The translations under genes were made by a program, and so were the position numbers. DNA of 64,000 nt, taken from assembly GCA_044375415.1 (NCBI GenBank), contig JBILMS010000009.1:1-64000 (forward strand). Reading direction: 5' to 3'. This stretch comes from JAWXBG01 sp044375415. Lineage in GTDB: Bacteria > Bacteroidota > Bacteroidia > Flavobacteriales_D > Sanyastnellaceae. The notes below the pieces were generated by a model, which was given only the letters and a program-made list of their open reading frames with translations, made no database searches and was not told the origin of the DNA. Positions 26,603-34,974 of this stretch are shown piece by piece (within the stretch, counting starts at the first letter, position 1; each line of letters begins with the position of its first letter).

Positions 26603-26690
26603 CTGACGCCGATTCAATCCTAGTCTTCTCCTTTCTTTACACGTATTTTTGGTCATACTCTTTTTAGAAGCAAAATCCAATCATACTTCA

Positions 26691-27497
26691 ATGCTCAATC
26701 AATTTTCACTCGGCATACACACCTGGTTACAATCTTGGAAGTTCATATCGCGCAATGGTCTCCTTCATTACTTTCTATATCCCATGGTTATTGGAATCAT
26801 TTGGCATATGGGAATGGCCATTTTTATTCTTGAAATAGTTCAGTACTTATGGGCAGAGTTTGGCCCTCAGTTCACTTCCGACGCAATCCCGAATGGGACT
26901 TGGTGGGAACAGACTAAAGTCGTTTTAGCCGAAATAAGCAAATATGCACTGGCATTCGTTGTAAGTATTATCCTATTCTATACTTCTCTCAAAATTTCTA
27001 AGTACGTTATTCTCATCTTGATGTCACCGATAATGTCGCTGCTTAGCGAGCGTACCAACGATATTCTGGAAGGTCGAAACAATCCATTTAGCCTGCATCA
27101 ATTTATAAGAGATGTATTTCGAGGCTCTGTTCTTGCACTTCGAAATATGTTTTTGGAACTAATAATCATTTGGATTATCGGTATCTCTGCTTTACTAATC
27201 ACTGCTATAATCCCTCCACTCGGTTTTATAATTAGTCCTCTCATACCCGTCATTTCATTTTTTGTAGGCGCTTACTTTTTCGGCTTCTCAACGATGGATT
27301 ACACAAACGAAAGACATCGTGTAAGCATTCGCGAAAGCATCCGAAACATAAGACAACAGAAAGGAATTGCATTGGCCAATGGAAGCATTTTTGCTTTGTT
27401 CTTCCGAATACCTATCATTGGTGCTACCGTTACTACTATTACATGTACAGTTGCGGCCTGTCTTGCAATGCATGAAAATCGCGGGGAGGCGGTTTGA
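26691..27497 (+). CDS. EI24-domain (CysZ-like) membrane protein
   Basis: I place the start at the ATG at 26691 rather than the upstream in-frame start at 26649, because MLNQFSLGIHTWLQSWKFI matches how this family begins. The ~268-residue protein has five or six membrane spans and the EI24/CysZ signature region YVILILMSPIMSLLSERTND, followed by a FGFSTMDYTNERHRVS segment common in the family. CysZ transports sulfate in proteobacteria; in Bacteroidota the role of EI24 proteins is unproven. It stands alone and is followed by the repeat-rich spacer. Confidence 0.8.
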   Translation: MLNQFSLGIHTWLQSWKFISRNGLLHYFLYPMVIGIIWHMGMAIFILEIVQYLWAEFGPQFTSDAIPNGTWWEQTKVVLAEISKYALAFVVSIILFYTSLKISKYVILILMSPIMSLLSERTNDILEGRNNPFSLHQFIRDVFRGSVLALRNMFLELIIIWIIGISALLITAIIPPLGFIISPLIPVISFFVGAYFFGFSTMDYTNERHRVSIRESIRNIRQQKGIALANGSIFALFFRIPIIGATVTTITCTVAACLAMHENRGEAV

Positions 27498-27537
27498 TAA
27501 TGTGCTGATGTACTAATGTGCTAATGTGCTAATGTGC
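27498..27537. repeat. Five tandem 8-mers (TAATGTGC array)
   Basis: Units TAATGTGC, TGATGTAC and then three TAATGTGC follow each other without a gap, starting directly after the EI24 stop codon. The reverse complement recurs at 27972-27995, forming inverted ends of the ~500-bp spacer. Confidence 0.85.
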
Positions 27538-27572
27538 TAGTGGGGGTTCACGTAGTACTGAGATGAGTCGTA

Positions 27573-27929
27573 AAAATTCAAAATGGAAAATTCAAAATGG
27601 AAAATCAGAGTTCGCGCAATTCCGATACTTCAAAGCTCTAAAGGAGCAACTCTATTAGGCTCTCTTAATCGCATTCAACCAAAGCTCCAGAGGAGCAACA
27701 CTATTGGGCTCAATTAATCGCTTGCAATCAAAGCTCCAGAGGAGCGACATTACTGTAACACGGTGCCGACCCACCCGCCCACCTCACCTCCGCGCGCGAA
27801 GCGGGCGCTGACTCACATCTATGAACTATGCGTTAGTATGATAAACCGCTTCACTCCGGTTAAAAAAATTGTGCTCCGAATAGGTCCTCCGCTGCCCGCT
27901 CTGTGGAAAAAATAGAAAATTCAAAATGG
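27573..27929. repeat. Dispersed AAAATTCAAAATGG copies
   Basis: The 14-mer AAAATTCAAAATGG occurs twice in tandem at 27573-27600 and a third time in the same orientation at 27916-27929. After the first pair and after the third copy, similar 'GAGTTC(G/A)CG' text follows, so a longer unit seems to be partly duplicated. Confidence 0.75.
27631..27755. repeat. Two-and-a-half 49-bp tandem repeats with GCTCC-AGA-GGAGC palindrome
   Basis: Units begin at 27631, 27680 and 27729, each starting CAAAGCTC and containing a GCTCC(AGA)GGAGC palindrome. The first copy is diverged in the palindrome and the third is truncated after ~27 bp. Palindromic units of this sort are known as dispersed intergenic repeats in Bacteroidota genomes, so more copies elsewhere in the genome are likely. 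Confidence 0.8.
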
Positions 27930-27971
27930 AAAAAGAGAGTTCACGTTATCCACAAACGCAGAGCCCAATTA

Positions 27972-27995
27972 GCACATTAGCACATTGGGACATTA
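27972..27995. repeat. Inverted counterpart of the TAATGTGC array
   Basis: GCACATTA, GCACATTG and GGACATTA in tandem are reverse complements (with single changes) of the array at 27498-27537. They lie ten bases before the stop codon of the next gene (complement 28005). Confidence 0.8.
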
Positions 27996-28004
27996 GCTAA
28001 TTGT

Positions 28005-29561
28005 TTACTGCTTAATCATTCTTCGCACAAAAGAGCCATTGGTAGTTTCTACGATAACGTGATACACGCCATCGGGAAGGGAACTAATATCAATTTCAGG
28101 GAATGTTGGGACTTCGTATTGAACGAAACGACCGGCATTGTCTTTAATACGAACTTTTAACACCGGGTAATCAGAGTTGTTTCGAATGTAAATACTGTTG
28201 GTTGCAGGATTGGGAAAAATATCAAATTCTTGAGGAAGCTCCTCTTGATTTTCTTCTTGTGCTATAGCGAAATATCCAATGTAAGAACCCGCAGAACTAT
28301 TAATGGGATCCAAAAATTCCCTTAATCCTGTCCATGATTCTTTGACACGACAAAAATATTCAGCGTCATCTTCGCCGCACTCCGACTCACCGCCCAGATA
28401 CTGACTTACCAATTGCCCACGACTATTAAATAACGGAGAGCCCACTGCTCCGGGAAACGTGTTGCCTTCATTCCATCCATCGATTTCAAGCACTTTCCAC
28501 TTTTCCCATGAAGTTTTTAAAGGTGAGCCCGCCCAGGTAGATATCGATTGCATTCTTCCCAACGAATGTTGTAGGCATGTGTATTGACCTGTAAAGAGTG
28601 CATCAAAATCCCATCCGCTGTAATAGGTTCGCCACTCACGCTTAGGCGCATCTTTTAGACGAAGCAATGCAACTCCGGAAACTTCGTCCGTGAATAAAAC
28701 ATCTGCACCGATCAAAGCCCTCGAAAAACACTCCTCCGGATTTTCAGCGTATTCCTCTAAATTAAAATTTACTATGAAAACCCAAGATGATGGATCTCCC
28801 ACCAATGCATTTGTAGAGGTCAAAAAATAGGGGGTGCCATCGTTGCGTGTATTGTTCACTAATATGCCGGATGCAGCTCGCGTCCCCTCATCCACCAACA
28901 TCATCATAACAGAAGTTGATAGATTAGTCATTTCAGGATGCTCATCATTGTTCAACAAATCTATGCAAGCACGATCTCCAAACTCCATAGATTGAAGATC
29001 ACGATAGGCGTGGGATACAGAACCGATTTTTAATTTCCCTTGACCATAGTTTTCGATCGGTTCATAATACTCGATGATTATCTCATCGCCATTCACGGGA
29101 CGCAAATTAAAATGGGCGCTGTACTTATTATCATCCCAAGAAAGAGGTCCTAGGTAGTCTGTGTGATCACTATTATAAACATATACATAGGACCCCGCAG
29201 GGATATTAAAATCTTTGAAACTAATTGTCATAGAATGAGCACCCGGAGACCGCAGCCCTAACATCCAAATCCTATCACCGTTATGAAGATTCACCCATTC
29301 TCCTTGATTGGAAACAGAAATATCAACTGAAGTATTGTATGCAAAACGATACGGTTTGTTTTTATACAAACCATCCAATGCATCCTCTGATTCCAACTCA
29401 TGCGGATCGATCGCCGGTATTTCTAACCAATTATCGACAGGGTCGATAAGTAATTGTGGATTCCACGAAATCGGCGTTCCCGACTTATCAATTTGAGCAA
29501 GAGAAACAAGCCCTCCTGTTAGAGAGAGAAAAACGAAAAGAAACGTTTTTCTATATAGCAT
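28005..29561 (-). CDS. T9SS-secreted trypsin-like protein lacking the catalytic triad (pseudo-peptidase)
   Basis: A 518-residue secreted protein with signal peptide to about residue 22 and a T9SS type A tail (FDIFPNPATNSIYIR, 447 on). The middle aligns by eye with Bacteroidota lysyl-endopeptidase-like trypsin folds: ACIDLL, then GILVNNTRNDGTPYFLT, GVALLRLKDAP, YYSGWDFDA, CLQHSLGRMQSI and GSPLFNSRGQLVSQ. The positions that normally hold the triad are changed: the 'LTANHC' His is Asn251 (FLTSTNAL), the 'SDxxLxxL' Asp is Gly296 (VSGVALLRL), and the Ser of 'GSSGSP' is Val373 (GAVGSP). It should therefore be inactive as a protease while keeping the fold. It is divergent from a Kazal-type inhibitor gene. 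Confidence 0.75.
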   Translation of the reverse strand: MLYRKTFLFVFLSLTGGLVSLAQIDKSGTPISWNPQLLIDPVDNWLEIPAIDPHELESEDALDGLYKNKPYRFAYNTSVDISVSNQGEWVNLHNGDRIWMLGLRSPGAHSMTISFKDFNIPAGSYVYVYNSDHTDYLGPLSWDDNKYSAHFNLRPVNGDEIIIEYYEPIENYGQGKLKIGSVSHAYRDLQSMEFGDRACIDLLNNDEHPEMTNLSTSVMMMLVDEGTRAASGILVNNTRNDGTPYFLTSTNALVGDPSSWVFIVNFNLEEYAENPEECFSRALIGADVLFTDEVSGVALLRLKDAPKREWRTYYSGWDFDALFTGQYTCLQHSLGRMQSISTWAGSPLKTSWEKWKVLEIDGWNEGNTFPGAVGSPLFNSRGQLVSQYLGGESECGEDDAEYFCRVKESWTGLREFLDPINSSAGSYIGYFAIAQEENQEELPQEFDIFPNPATNSIYIRNNSDYPVLKVRIKDNAGRFVQYEVPTFPEIDISSLPDGVYHVIVETTNGSFVRRMIKQ

Positions 29562-29818
29562 GTTTAGAAATATGGTTTATGCGCTGAGTGCTAATATAGC
29601 CAGAATTTTTCAATCCTGATATAAATCACCTGTTTTAATTGCGTGTCCAGCCATGTGTTTTCTACTCCTTACTCGCTGTTTTTAAGCACTTTAAGCTCGT
29701 GAATAAAAACCAAACTAAGCCCTTAAAAAGTTGAAAATACAAAAGCAACTTTTATAAAGACTGAATCATCTATAAATTGGTTGTTTGCAAGTAAAAATTA
29801 ACCCCATTTTCAAATATC

Positions 29819-31153
29819 ATGAAAAAATACCTTCTTTCTCTCTCAATTCTTTTCGGGCTATTCGGCTCTTGTACCCGAGTCTTATCCCAAGATTGTGTCG
29901 ATAGTTCGCTCATCGATCTTGATATAATGTGCCCTGCTCTATGGGATCCTGTTTGTGGTTGCAACGGTGTAACCTACGGTAATTCCTGTGAAGCCATCAA
30001 TTGGGGTGGCGTCACATCCTTCACCGCCGGAGAATGTCAAGGCGGTTGCCTCGACCTTGGTGGATTAGACTTTGGAGACTGTGATTTGGCCCTCGGAATT
30101 GCTTTGGTCAATGGCACGTGCCAGAGCCTTTCCGGTTGTGGATATATCATAGACAACATCGACTACAGCCCCAACTTCTATTCTACTGAAGAACAGTGCA
30201 TATTATTATGTGGAGGCGGATTTAATTGCATGGACCTAGCCGGAATTGATTTTGGACTTTGTCAAATGGCTCTCGGAATTGCATCTGTAAATGGCGAATG
30301 TGTTTACGTTAGCGGTTGTGGTTATATTGTCGGAAATATCGATTACAGTCCCTACTTCTATGAGAATTTCGATGATTGTTACGCGGAATGTGGCACAGTC
30401 GTGGGTTGCATTGATCCCTCACTCATCAATCCGGATGCCATCTGTCCACTTATATGGGCTCCTGTTTGTGGGTGTGATGGTATCACTTATGGAAATGATT
30501 GTCAGGCTATCAACTATGGAGGTGTTACTAGCTATACGCCCGGTGAATGTTCAAAACAACAACCGCAATGCCTTGATTTAATCGGTTTGGATTTCGGTCC
30601 TTGTGATATGTTTTTGGGATATGCCTTAATGGGTGAAACATGCATGGGTCTCAGCGGATGTGGAACCACCATCGGTGGAATAGATTATTCACCTTACTTT
30701 TTTGTGAACGAAACAGACTGCAACGCACAGTGCGACGGAGTTGTATTTGATTGTATTAATCCGGATCAAATTGATGAGAACTATGCATGTATTGAAATAT
30801 TCTCTCCCGTTTGTGGATGCGATACTGTAACATATGAAAATTCATGCAATGCCTTCTACTACGGCGGAGTTACTGAATGGACGGAAGGACCTTGTGTGAA
30901 TTCGGTTGACGAACTTGAAAGAAACGGATTTACTATTTTCCCGAATCCATTCAATGAACATATACAAGTGATGAGTAACACAAATGCAGATGTTGTTTGC
31001 GAACTATATGATGCTTTGGGAAAACTTATACATTCACAAAAAATGATTGGTCAGAACCTTTCGATTTCTACTAGTGAACTACCAACTGGCTTATACCACT
31101 TGAGAATTATTGAAAAAAATGAAGTGATTGGTTCGAGAAGACTTATTAAGTAG
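29819..31153 (+). CDS. T9SS-secreted Kazal-type inhibitor with six-cysteine modules
   Basis: A 444-residue secreted protein. Three Kazal domains lie at about 26-73, 197-244 and 312-359; landmarks are CP, PVCGC(N/D) and TYGNxC, ending GVTSxTxGEC or similar. Between them are three copies of another module at 77-131, 137-191 and 251-305 (CxDLxGxDFGxC ... SGCG ... IDYSPxF ... CxxxC) whose cysteine spacing is identical in all copies (10-12-5-19-3). A T9SS tail begins FTIFPNPFNEHIQV. Kazal domains inhibit serine proteases, so an extracellular protease inhibitor is likely. The signal region contains GSC at 16-18, which could mimic a lipobox. The end overlaps convergent aroA by 8 bp. Confidence 0.85.
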   Translation: MKKYLLSLSILFGLFGSCTRVLSQDCVDSSLIDLDIMCPALWDPVCGCNGVTYGNSCEAINWGGVTSFTAGECQGGCLDLGGLDFGDCDLALGIALVNGTCQSLSGCGYIIDNIDYSPNFYSTEEQCILLCGGGFNCMDLAGIDFGLCQMALGIASVNGECVYVSGCGYIVGNIDYSPYFYENFDDCYAECGTVVGCIDPSLINPDAICPLIWAPVCGCDGITYGNDCQAINYGGVTSYTPGECSKQQPQCLDLIGLDFGPCDMFLGYALMGETCMGLSGCGTTIGGIDYSPYFFVNETDCNAQCDGVVFDCINPDQIDENYACIEIFSPVCGCDTVTYENSCNAFYYGGVTEWTEGPCVNSVDELERNGFTIFPNPFNEHIQVMSNTNADVVCELYDALGKLIHSQKMIGQNLSISTSELPTGLYHLRIIEKNEVIGSRRLIK

Positions 31154-32393
31154 ATTGAATTCTAATTCGATCTAGTTGATCGAAAAAATCAGGAAAAGAT
31201 TTATCAACGGAATGCGCGTCTCTGATGCGCATTCCTTTTGATGCGCTTCCCAAAATAGCCGTTGCCATAGCTATTCGGTGATCATTTCGAGCATCCATAA
31301 TTGTTTTATCCGCAGTACCCGGATATACAATCATGTCATCCCCATCCACGTCAACATGAATTCCTGCCTTCGAAAATTCATCTACTATAACCATGGCTCT
31401 ATTGGATTCTTTATACTTCAGACGACGTGCTCCTTTTAAATGAGAGGGGCCATCAGCAAAAACCGCAAGTACAGCTATAGGAGGAAACAAGTCGGGACTG
31501 TTACTAAGATCACAACTAAAAGCTCGTATCACTGATTTCTTTGCCAAAATTTCCTTCTCAGAAATTTCCAGTTGAACCCCGGCATCGCGAAGTACGTCCA
31601 TAACGTGCGCATCTGCCTGTGTAAACTCCTGTCCGGGATTGGAAATAATGATTCCATGTTCCGAAGTTAATGCACCTAAGACCAAAAAATTGGCGGCTGC
31701 ACTCCAATCAACAGGAATGACAATTTCCGCCGGATCATAAAATTGACCTCCCGGAATTTTATAATCTTCCAAATTTGTATGTTCGATTTCTATACCATAA
31801 TGCCTCATCACTTCGATTGTAAGCTGCAAGTACGGTTTGCTTATCGCATTTTCAACATGGATAATCGAATCCTCAGAACAAAGGGGAAGTGCCATGAGTA
31901 ATCCGGTCACAAACTGCGATGAAGTACTTCCATCGATAAAAATCTCGCCACCCTGCAACGGTCCCTGGATTTTAAACGGAAGTTTACCTTGGTTACTGCG
32001 GCATTGAACGCCTAGTGACGGCAAAACTTTTTCTAAAATCTCGAAGGGCCTTGCCAATAAAGAACCCTCTCCGTGAAGCGTAACCTGTTTATCGGAAAGA
32101 GCTAAAAGAGGAAGAAACATGCGGGAAGCTAATCCACTTTCCCCGGCGTTCATATCAGATGAAGGCACCATGCCTCGACCAAAAATTGAAATGGGTTCAT
32201 TTCGTTCGACATCCGCACCGCAAGCTCTGGCCAAATGCAAGGCAGATAAAACATCACCACTTCTACCTGCTTGATATATCAAAGATATCCCATGAGCTAA
32301 CATCGAAGCCGCTATTGCACGCTGCGCTACACTCTTACTACCGGGAATATTTACCTTGCCATTGAATGTGGCTTTATCGATCTCAAGAATCAC
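31146..32393 (-). CDS. aroA: 3-phosphoshikimate 1-carboxyvinyltransferase (EPSP synthase)
   Basis: A 415-residue enzyme of the shikimate pathway that joins shikimate-3-phosphate and phosphoenolpyruvate. Motifs include the N-terminal PGSKSVAQRAIAAS substrate-binding loop, GSTSSQFVTGLLMALP, the RLKYKESNRA loop and DARNDHRIAMATAILG near the end. The usual 'GNAGTxxR' loop appears as NAGESGLASRM, a form found in Bacteroidota. The start overlaps the ubiE stop by 4 bp, and it is the last gene of a five-gene minus-strand operon. Confidence 0.95.
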   Translation of the reverse strand: MILEIDKATFNGKVNIPGSKSVAQRAIAASMLAHGISLIYQAGRSGDVLSALHLARACGADVERNEPISIFGRGMVPSSDMNAGESGLASRMFLPLLALSDKQVTLHGEGSLLARPFEILEKVLPSLGVQCRSNQGKLPFKIQGPLQGGEIFIDGSTSSQFVTGLLMALPLCSEDSIIHVENAISKPYLQLTIEVMRHYGIEIEHTNLEDYKIPGGQFYDPAEIVIPVDWSAAANFLVLGALTSEHGIIISNPGQEFTQADAHVMDVLRDAGVQLEISEKEILAKKSVIRAFSCDLSNSPDLFPPIAVLAVFADGPSHLKGARRLKYKESNRAMVIVDEFSKAGIHVDVDGDDMIVYPGTADKTIMDARNDHRIAMATAILGSASKGMRIRDAHSVDKSFPDFFDQLDRIRIQST

Positions 32394-33124
32394 TTCACTC
32401 CTGTATAAATAGTTGCTATCCCTCCACTCAGTCTTTTCTCTGAAATCTCGCCAAACCCACAGTTTCTCATAACATCGATAAATTCCTGACCTGCCGGAAA
32501 ATGATCTACCGATTCGGGCAAATAGGTATAGGCTCGATGATCTTTACTCACTATTTTGCCTATCACGGGCATGATATGGTGAAAATAAAGTCGAAATAAT
32601 TGCTTCATTGGAAATCCGGATGGCTTTGAAAATTCTAGCACTACCAATTTCGATCCCGGCTTTAAAACACGACGAATTTCACGTAAACCACTTTCCAGAT
32701 TTTCAAAATTTCGAACCCCAAATCCAACAGTGCAGGCATCGAAAGTGTCATCCGAAAAAGGTAGATTCTGACTATCGGCACAAATCAACTGAATACGTTG
32801 ATCCAATTCTTTATTGGTGATTTTTTTTCTGCCAACGTCAAGCATCCCTTGAGAAATATCGATACCGGTAATCATGTTTACTCCTTTCAGGCGTCTTGCC
32901 GTTTGAATTGCAAAATCTGCAGTTCCGGTTGCAACGTCCAATAAGTGATCCGGAGGAGAAGACTTGAACACATCGATTGCCTTGTTGCGCCATCGAATAT
33001 CAATTCCTAAAGAAAATAAATGATTCAGACGGTCGTACTGCGGAGAAATGTTGTCGAACATCTCTGCAACTTGGCCCGTCTTATTTTCACCTGATTGATA
33101 AGGTGTAATCTTGTCGTGTTTCAA
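32390..33124 (-). CDS. ubiE: Demethylmenaquinone/ubiquinone C-methyltransferase
   Basis: A 244-residue SAM-dependent methyltransferase that performs the last step of menaquinone synthesis (MenG) in bacteria using MK. Family marks are VAEMFDNISPQYDRLNHLFS at the N-terminus, LDVATGTADFAI as the SAM-binding glycine motif, DISQGMLDVG, and GFGVRNFENLESGLREI. It is 23 bp downstream of trkH and overlaps aroA by 4 bp. Confidence 0.95.
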   Translation of the reverse strand: MKHDKITPYQSGENKTGQVAEMFDNISPQYDRLNHLFSLGIDIRWRNKAIDVFKSSPPDHLLDVATGTADFAIQTARRLKGVNMITGIDISQGMLDVGRKKITNKELDQRIQLICADSQNLPFSDDTFDACTVGFGVRNFENLESGLREIRRVLKPGSKLVVLEFSKPSGFPMKQLFRLYFHHIMPVIGKIVSKDHRAYTYLPESVDHFPAGQEFIDVMRNCGFGEISEKRLSGGIATIYTGVK

Positions 33125-33147
33125 TTTCGATTCATTCAGATGAATGC

Positions 33148-34974
33148 CTAACCCACAAGGGTGTCGCCATCCGGATACTTAAAATTATATTTCACAAATC
33201 TGCCGGCCAATGCAAATGCGATTGTAAAAGTTCCAACCCTGCCGACAAACATCGAAAGCGTGACAATGTATTTTCCTACATCTGTTAGTAAAGCTGTAAC
33301 ACCGGTCGACAAACCAACTGTACTAAAGGCGCTCACTTGTTCAAAGATCAAATCTATGGCCGACCTGCCTGGCATTGCCAAAATGTGCCCCTCCGTAGTG
33401 CACAACAGCAAGCCTCCAATAAAGTTCATAATTACATACATGATGGCTATGGAATATGCACTGCTCTTAAGAGCCGGACTAATAGTTCGTTTAAATAAAG
33501 TAGCGTGTTGACGGCCTGTCATCGATGCCCTTACATCGGCCCATATTATCGCTAAACTAGAAGTCTTGATACCACCTCCCGTTGAACTGCTGCTGGCACC
33601 AATGTACATGAGGGCCATGATGGTCATGATCGTAGGTACTGACAAAATAGTAAAGTCCACTGTATTGTATCCTGCAGTTCGCGGTGTTACACTTTGAAAA
33701 AAGGAGGCTGTAATCTGTCCAAAAAGTGATTTGCCGGCCAATACTCCATCCTTCTCAAAAAAGAAAAACATAGCTGCACCGATCACTACCAATGCCAATG
33801 AAAAATACAAGGCGATTTTACTTGAAAAAGAAATTCGCTTCCATGGATAACGCATCCGAAGTCGGAGGCTTGATGGCTCGAACAATTCGAAAATAGTAAG
33901 AATACCCAATGCTCCAAAAAATATCAAAGCCATTACAACCCAATGAACGAGATAGTTATCCTCTACGGCATCATTTATAAATCCATCAGTGAAAAGTGAG
34001 ATACCGGCATTATTAAAAGAGGATATTGAATGGAAAATAGAATAAAAAATACGCTCTCCATTATCAACCCACTGAATACTAGGTTTCCAAAGGTAATATA
34101 TGAGTATGGACCCAATTGCTTCAATAGATGTCGTCCAAAGAATCACCTTTCCTAACATTCCTCGCGCAGATAGAATATTGTCGCGATTTACAAAACCCTC
34201 GATCACTTGGTGCTGCTTTACTCCTACTCCGAATTTGGCGGCCAAGGCCAAAAAGCCTCCGAAAGCTATGATGTTCAATCCTCCGAGTTTGATCAACATT
34301 AAAATAACAAACTGACCTTTAAATGTAAAAATTACGTGAGGATCAACGGTCATAAGTCCCGTTACACATGTTGAACTCGTGGCAGTAAATAATGCGTCCA
34401 CAAAGGAAATGCTTCCTGCTGTTGTCATCTGTGGAAGCATCAACAAAAAGGTTCCCCCGCCTATGATGAACACAAAACTCATTACAAAAATAAAAGCAGG
34501 ATTTACCTTGAACTTCGGTAGCAGATCGCTATTGCGGGCAAATTCAGTGACAACAATGATGAGAAAATAGAACTGCACTAAAACCGTTGATATATCAGCA
34601 AAATACGTAACGCCCATACTTTCCGCAATAGTTCCCGTTATAAGCCTTCCAAATAAACTATAGCAAATTCCTTCAATGATAAGGATGAGCATTATGAGAC
34701 CTTCAAACCACGAATTCCGGATGAATTGCCGCGGATTAAAATCGTATATAATCTTAGTCAGATAGTGAATGACATAAAAAATGAAACTACCCTTTATGAT
34801 AGCGAAAGCAACTTTCTCGTCTTGAACTGTCAAGGGAAAACCATACATCCAAAGGATAGTACCAATGGCCAGGACGGTGACCAACATATTGAAAACCTTG
34901 AACACACCCAGTGTGCGTTCTTTGTTTTTAAACAAATACAGATTTATTCGCTCCCGTATTTGTTGCCAATTCAT
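33148..34974 (-). CDS. trkH: TrkH-family potassium uptake protein
   Basis: A 608-residue membrane protein of the Trk/Ktr/HKT superfamily that forms the potassium-conducting pore. The four selectivity-filter loops are recognisable: TSSTCVTGL, SSFNNAGISLF, SVTPRTAGYN and SAFSTVGLSTG. It is longer than Escherichia coli TrkH (~480) because of about 150 extra N-terminal residues with further membrane helices, a layout common in Bacteroidota. No TrkA/KtrA nucleotide-binding subunit is encoded in the window. It overlaps the preceding kinase gene by 4 bp. Confidence 0.9.
   Translation of the reverse strand: MNWQQIRERINLYLFKNKERTLGVFKVFNMLVTVLAIGTILWMYGFPLTVQDEKVAFAIIKGSFIFYVIHYLTKIIYDFNPRQFIRNSWFEGLIMLILIIEGICYSLFGRLITGTIAESMGVTYFADISTVLVQFYFLIIVVTEFARNSDLLPKFKVNPAFIFVMSFVFIIGGGTFLLMLPQMTTAGSISFVDALFTATSSTCVTGLMTVDPHVIFTFKGQFVILMLIKLGGLNIIAFGGFLALAAKFGVGVKQHQVIEGFVNRDNILSARGMLGKVILWTTSIEAIGSILIYYLWKPSIQWVDNGERIFYSIFHSISSFNNAGISLFTDGFINDAVEDNYLVHWVVMALIFFGALGILTIFELFEPSSLRLRMRYPWKRISFSSKIALYFSLALVVIGAAMFFFFEKDGVLAGKSLFGQITASFFQSVTPRTAGYNTVDFTILSVPTIMTIMALMYIGASSSSTGGGIKTSSLAIIWADVRASMTGRQHATLFKRTISPALKSSAYSIAIMYVIMNFIGGLLLCTTEGHILAMPGRSAIDLIFEQVSAFSTVGLSTGVTALLTDVGKYIVTLSMFVGRVGTFTIAFALAGRFVKYNFKYPDGDTLVG

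Noticed and set aside
27498..28004. CRISPR array candidate
   Set aside because: The repeats are of several kinds with no regular spacers, and the 49-bp units abut directly; no cas genes are in the window.
28005..29561. Annotation as an active lysyl endopeptidase
   Set aside because: The fold motifs fit, but the expected His, Asp and Ser positions are Asn, Gly and Val.
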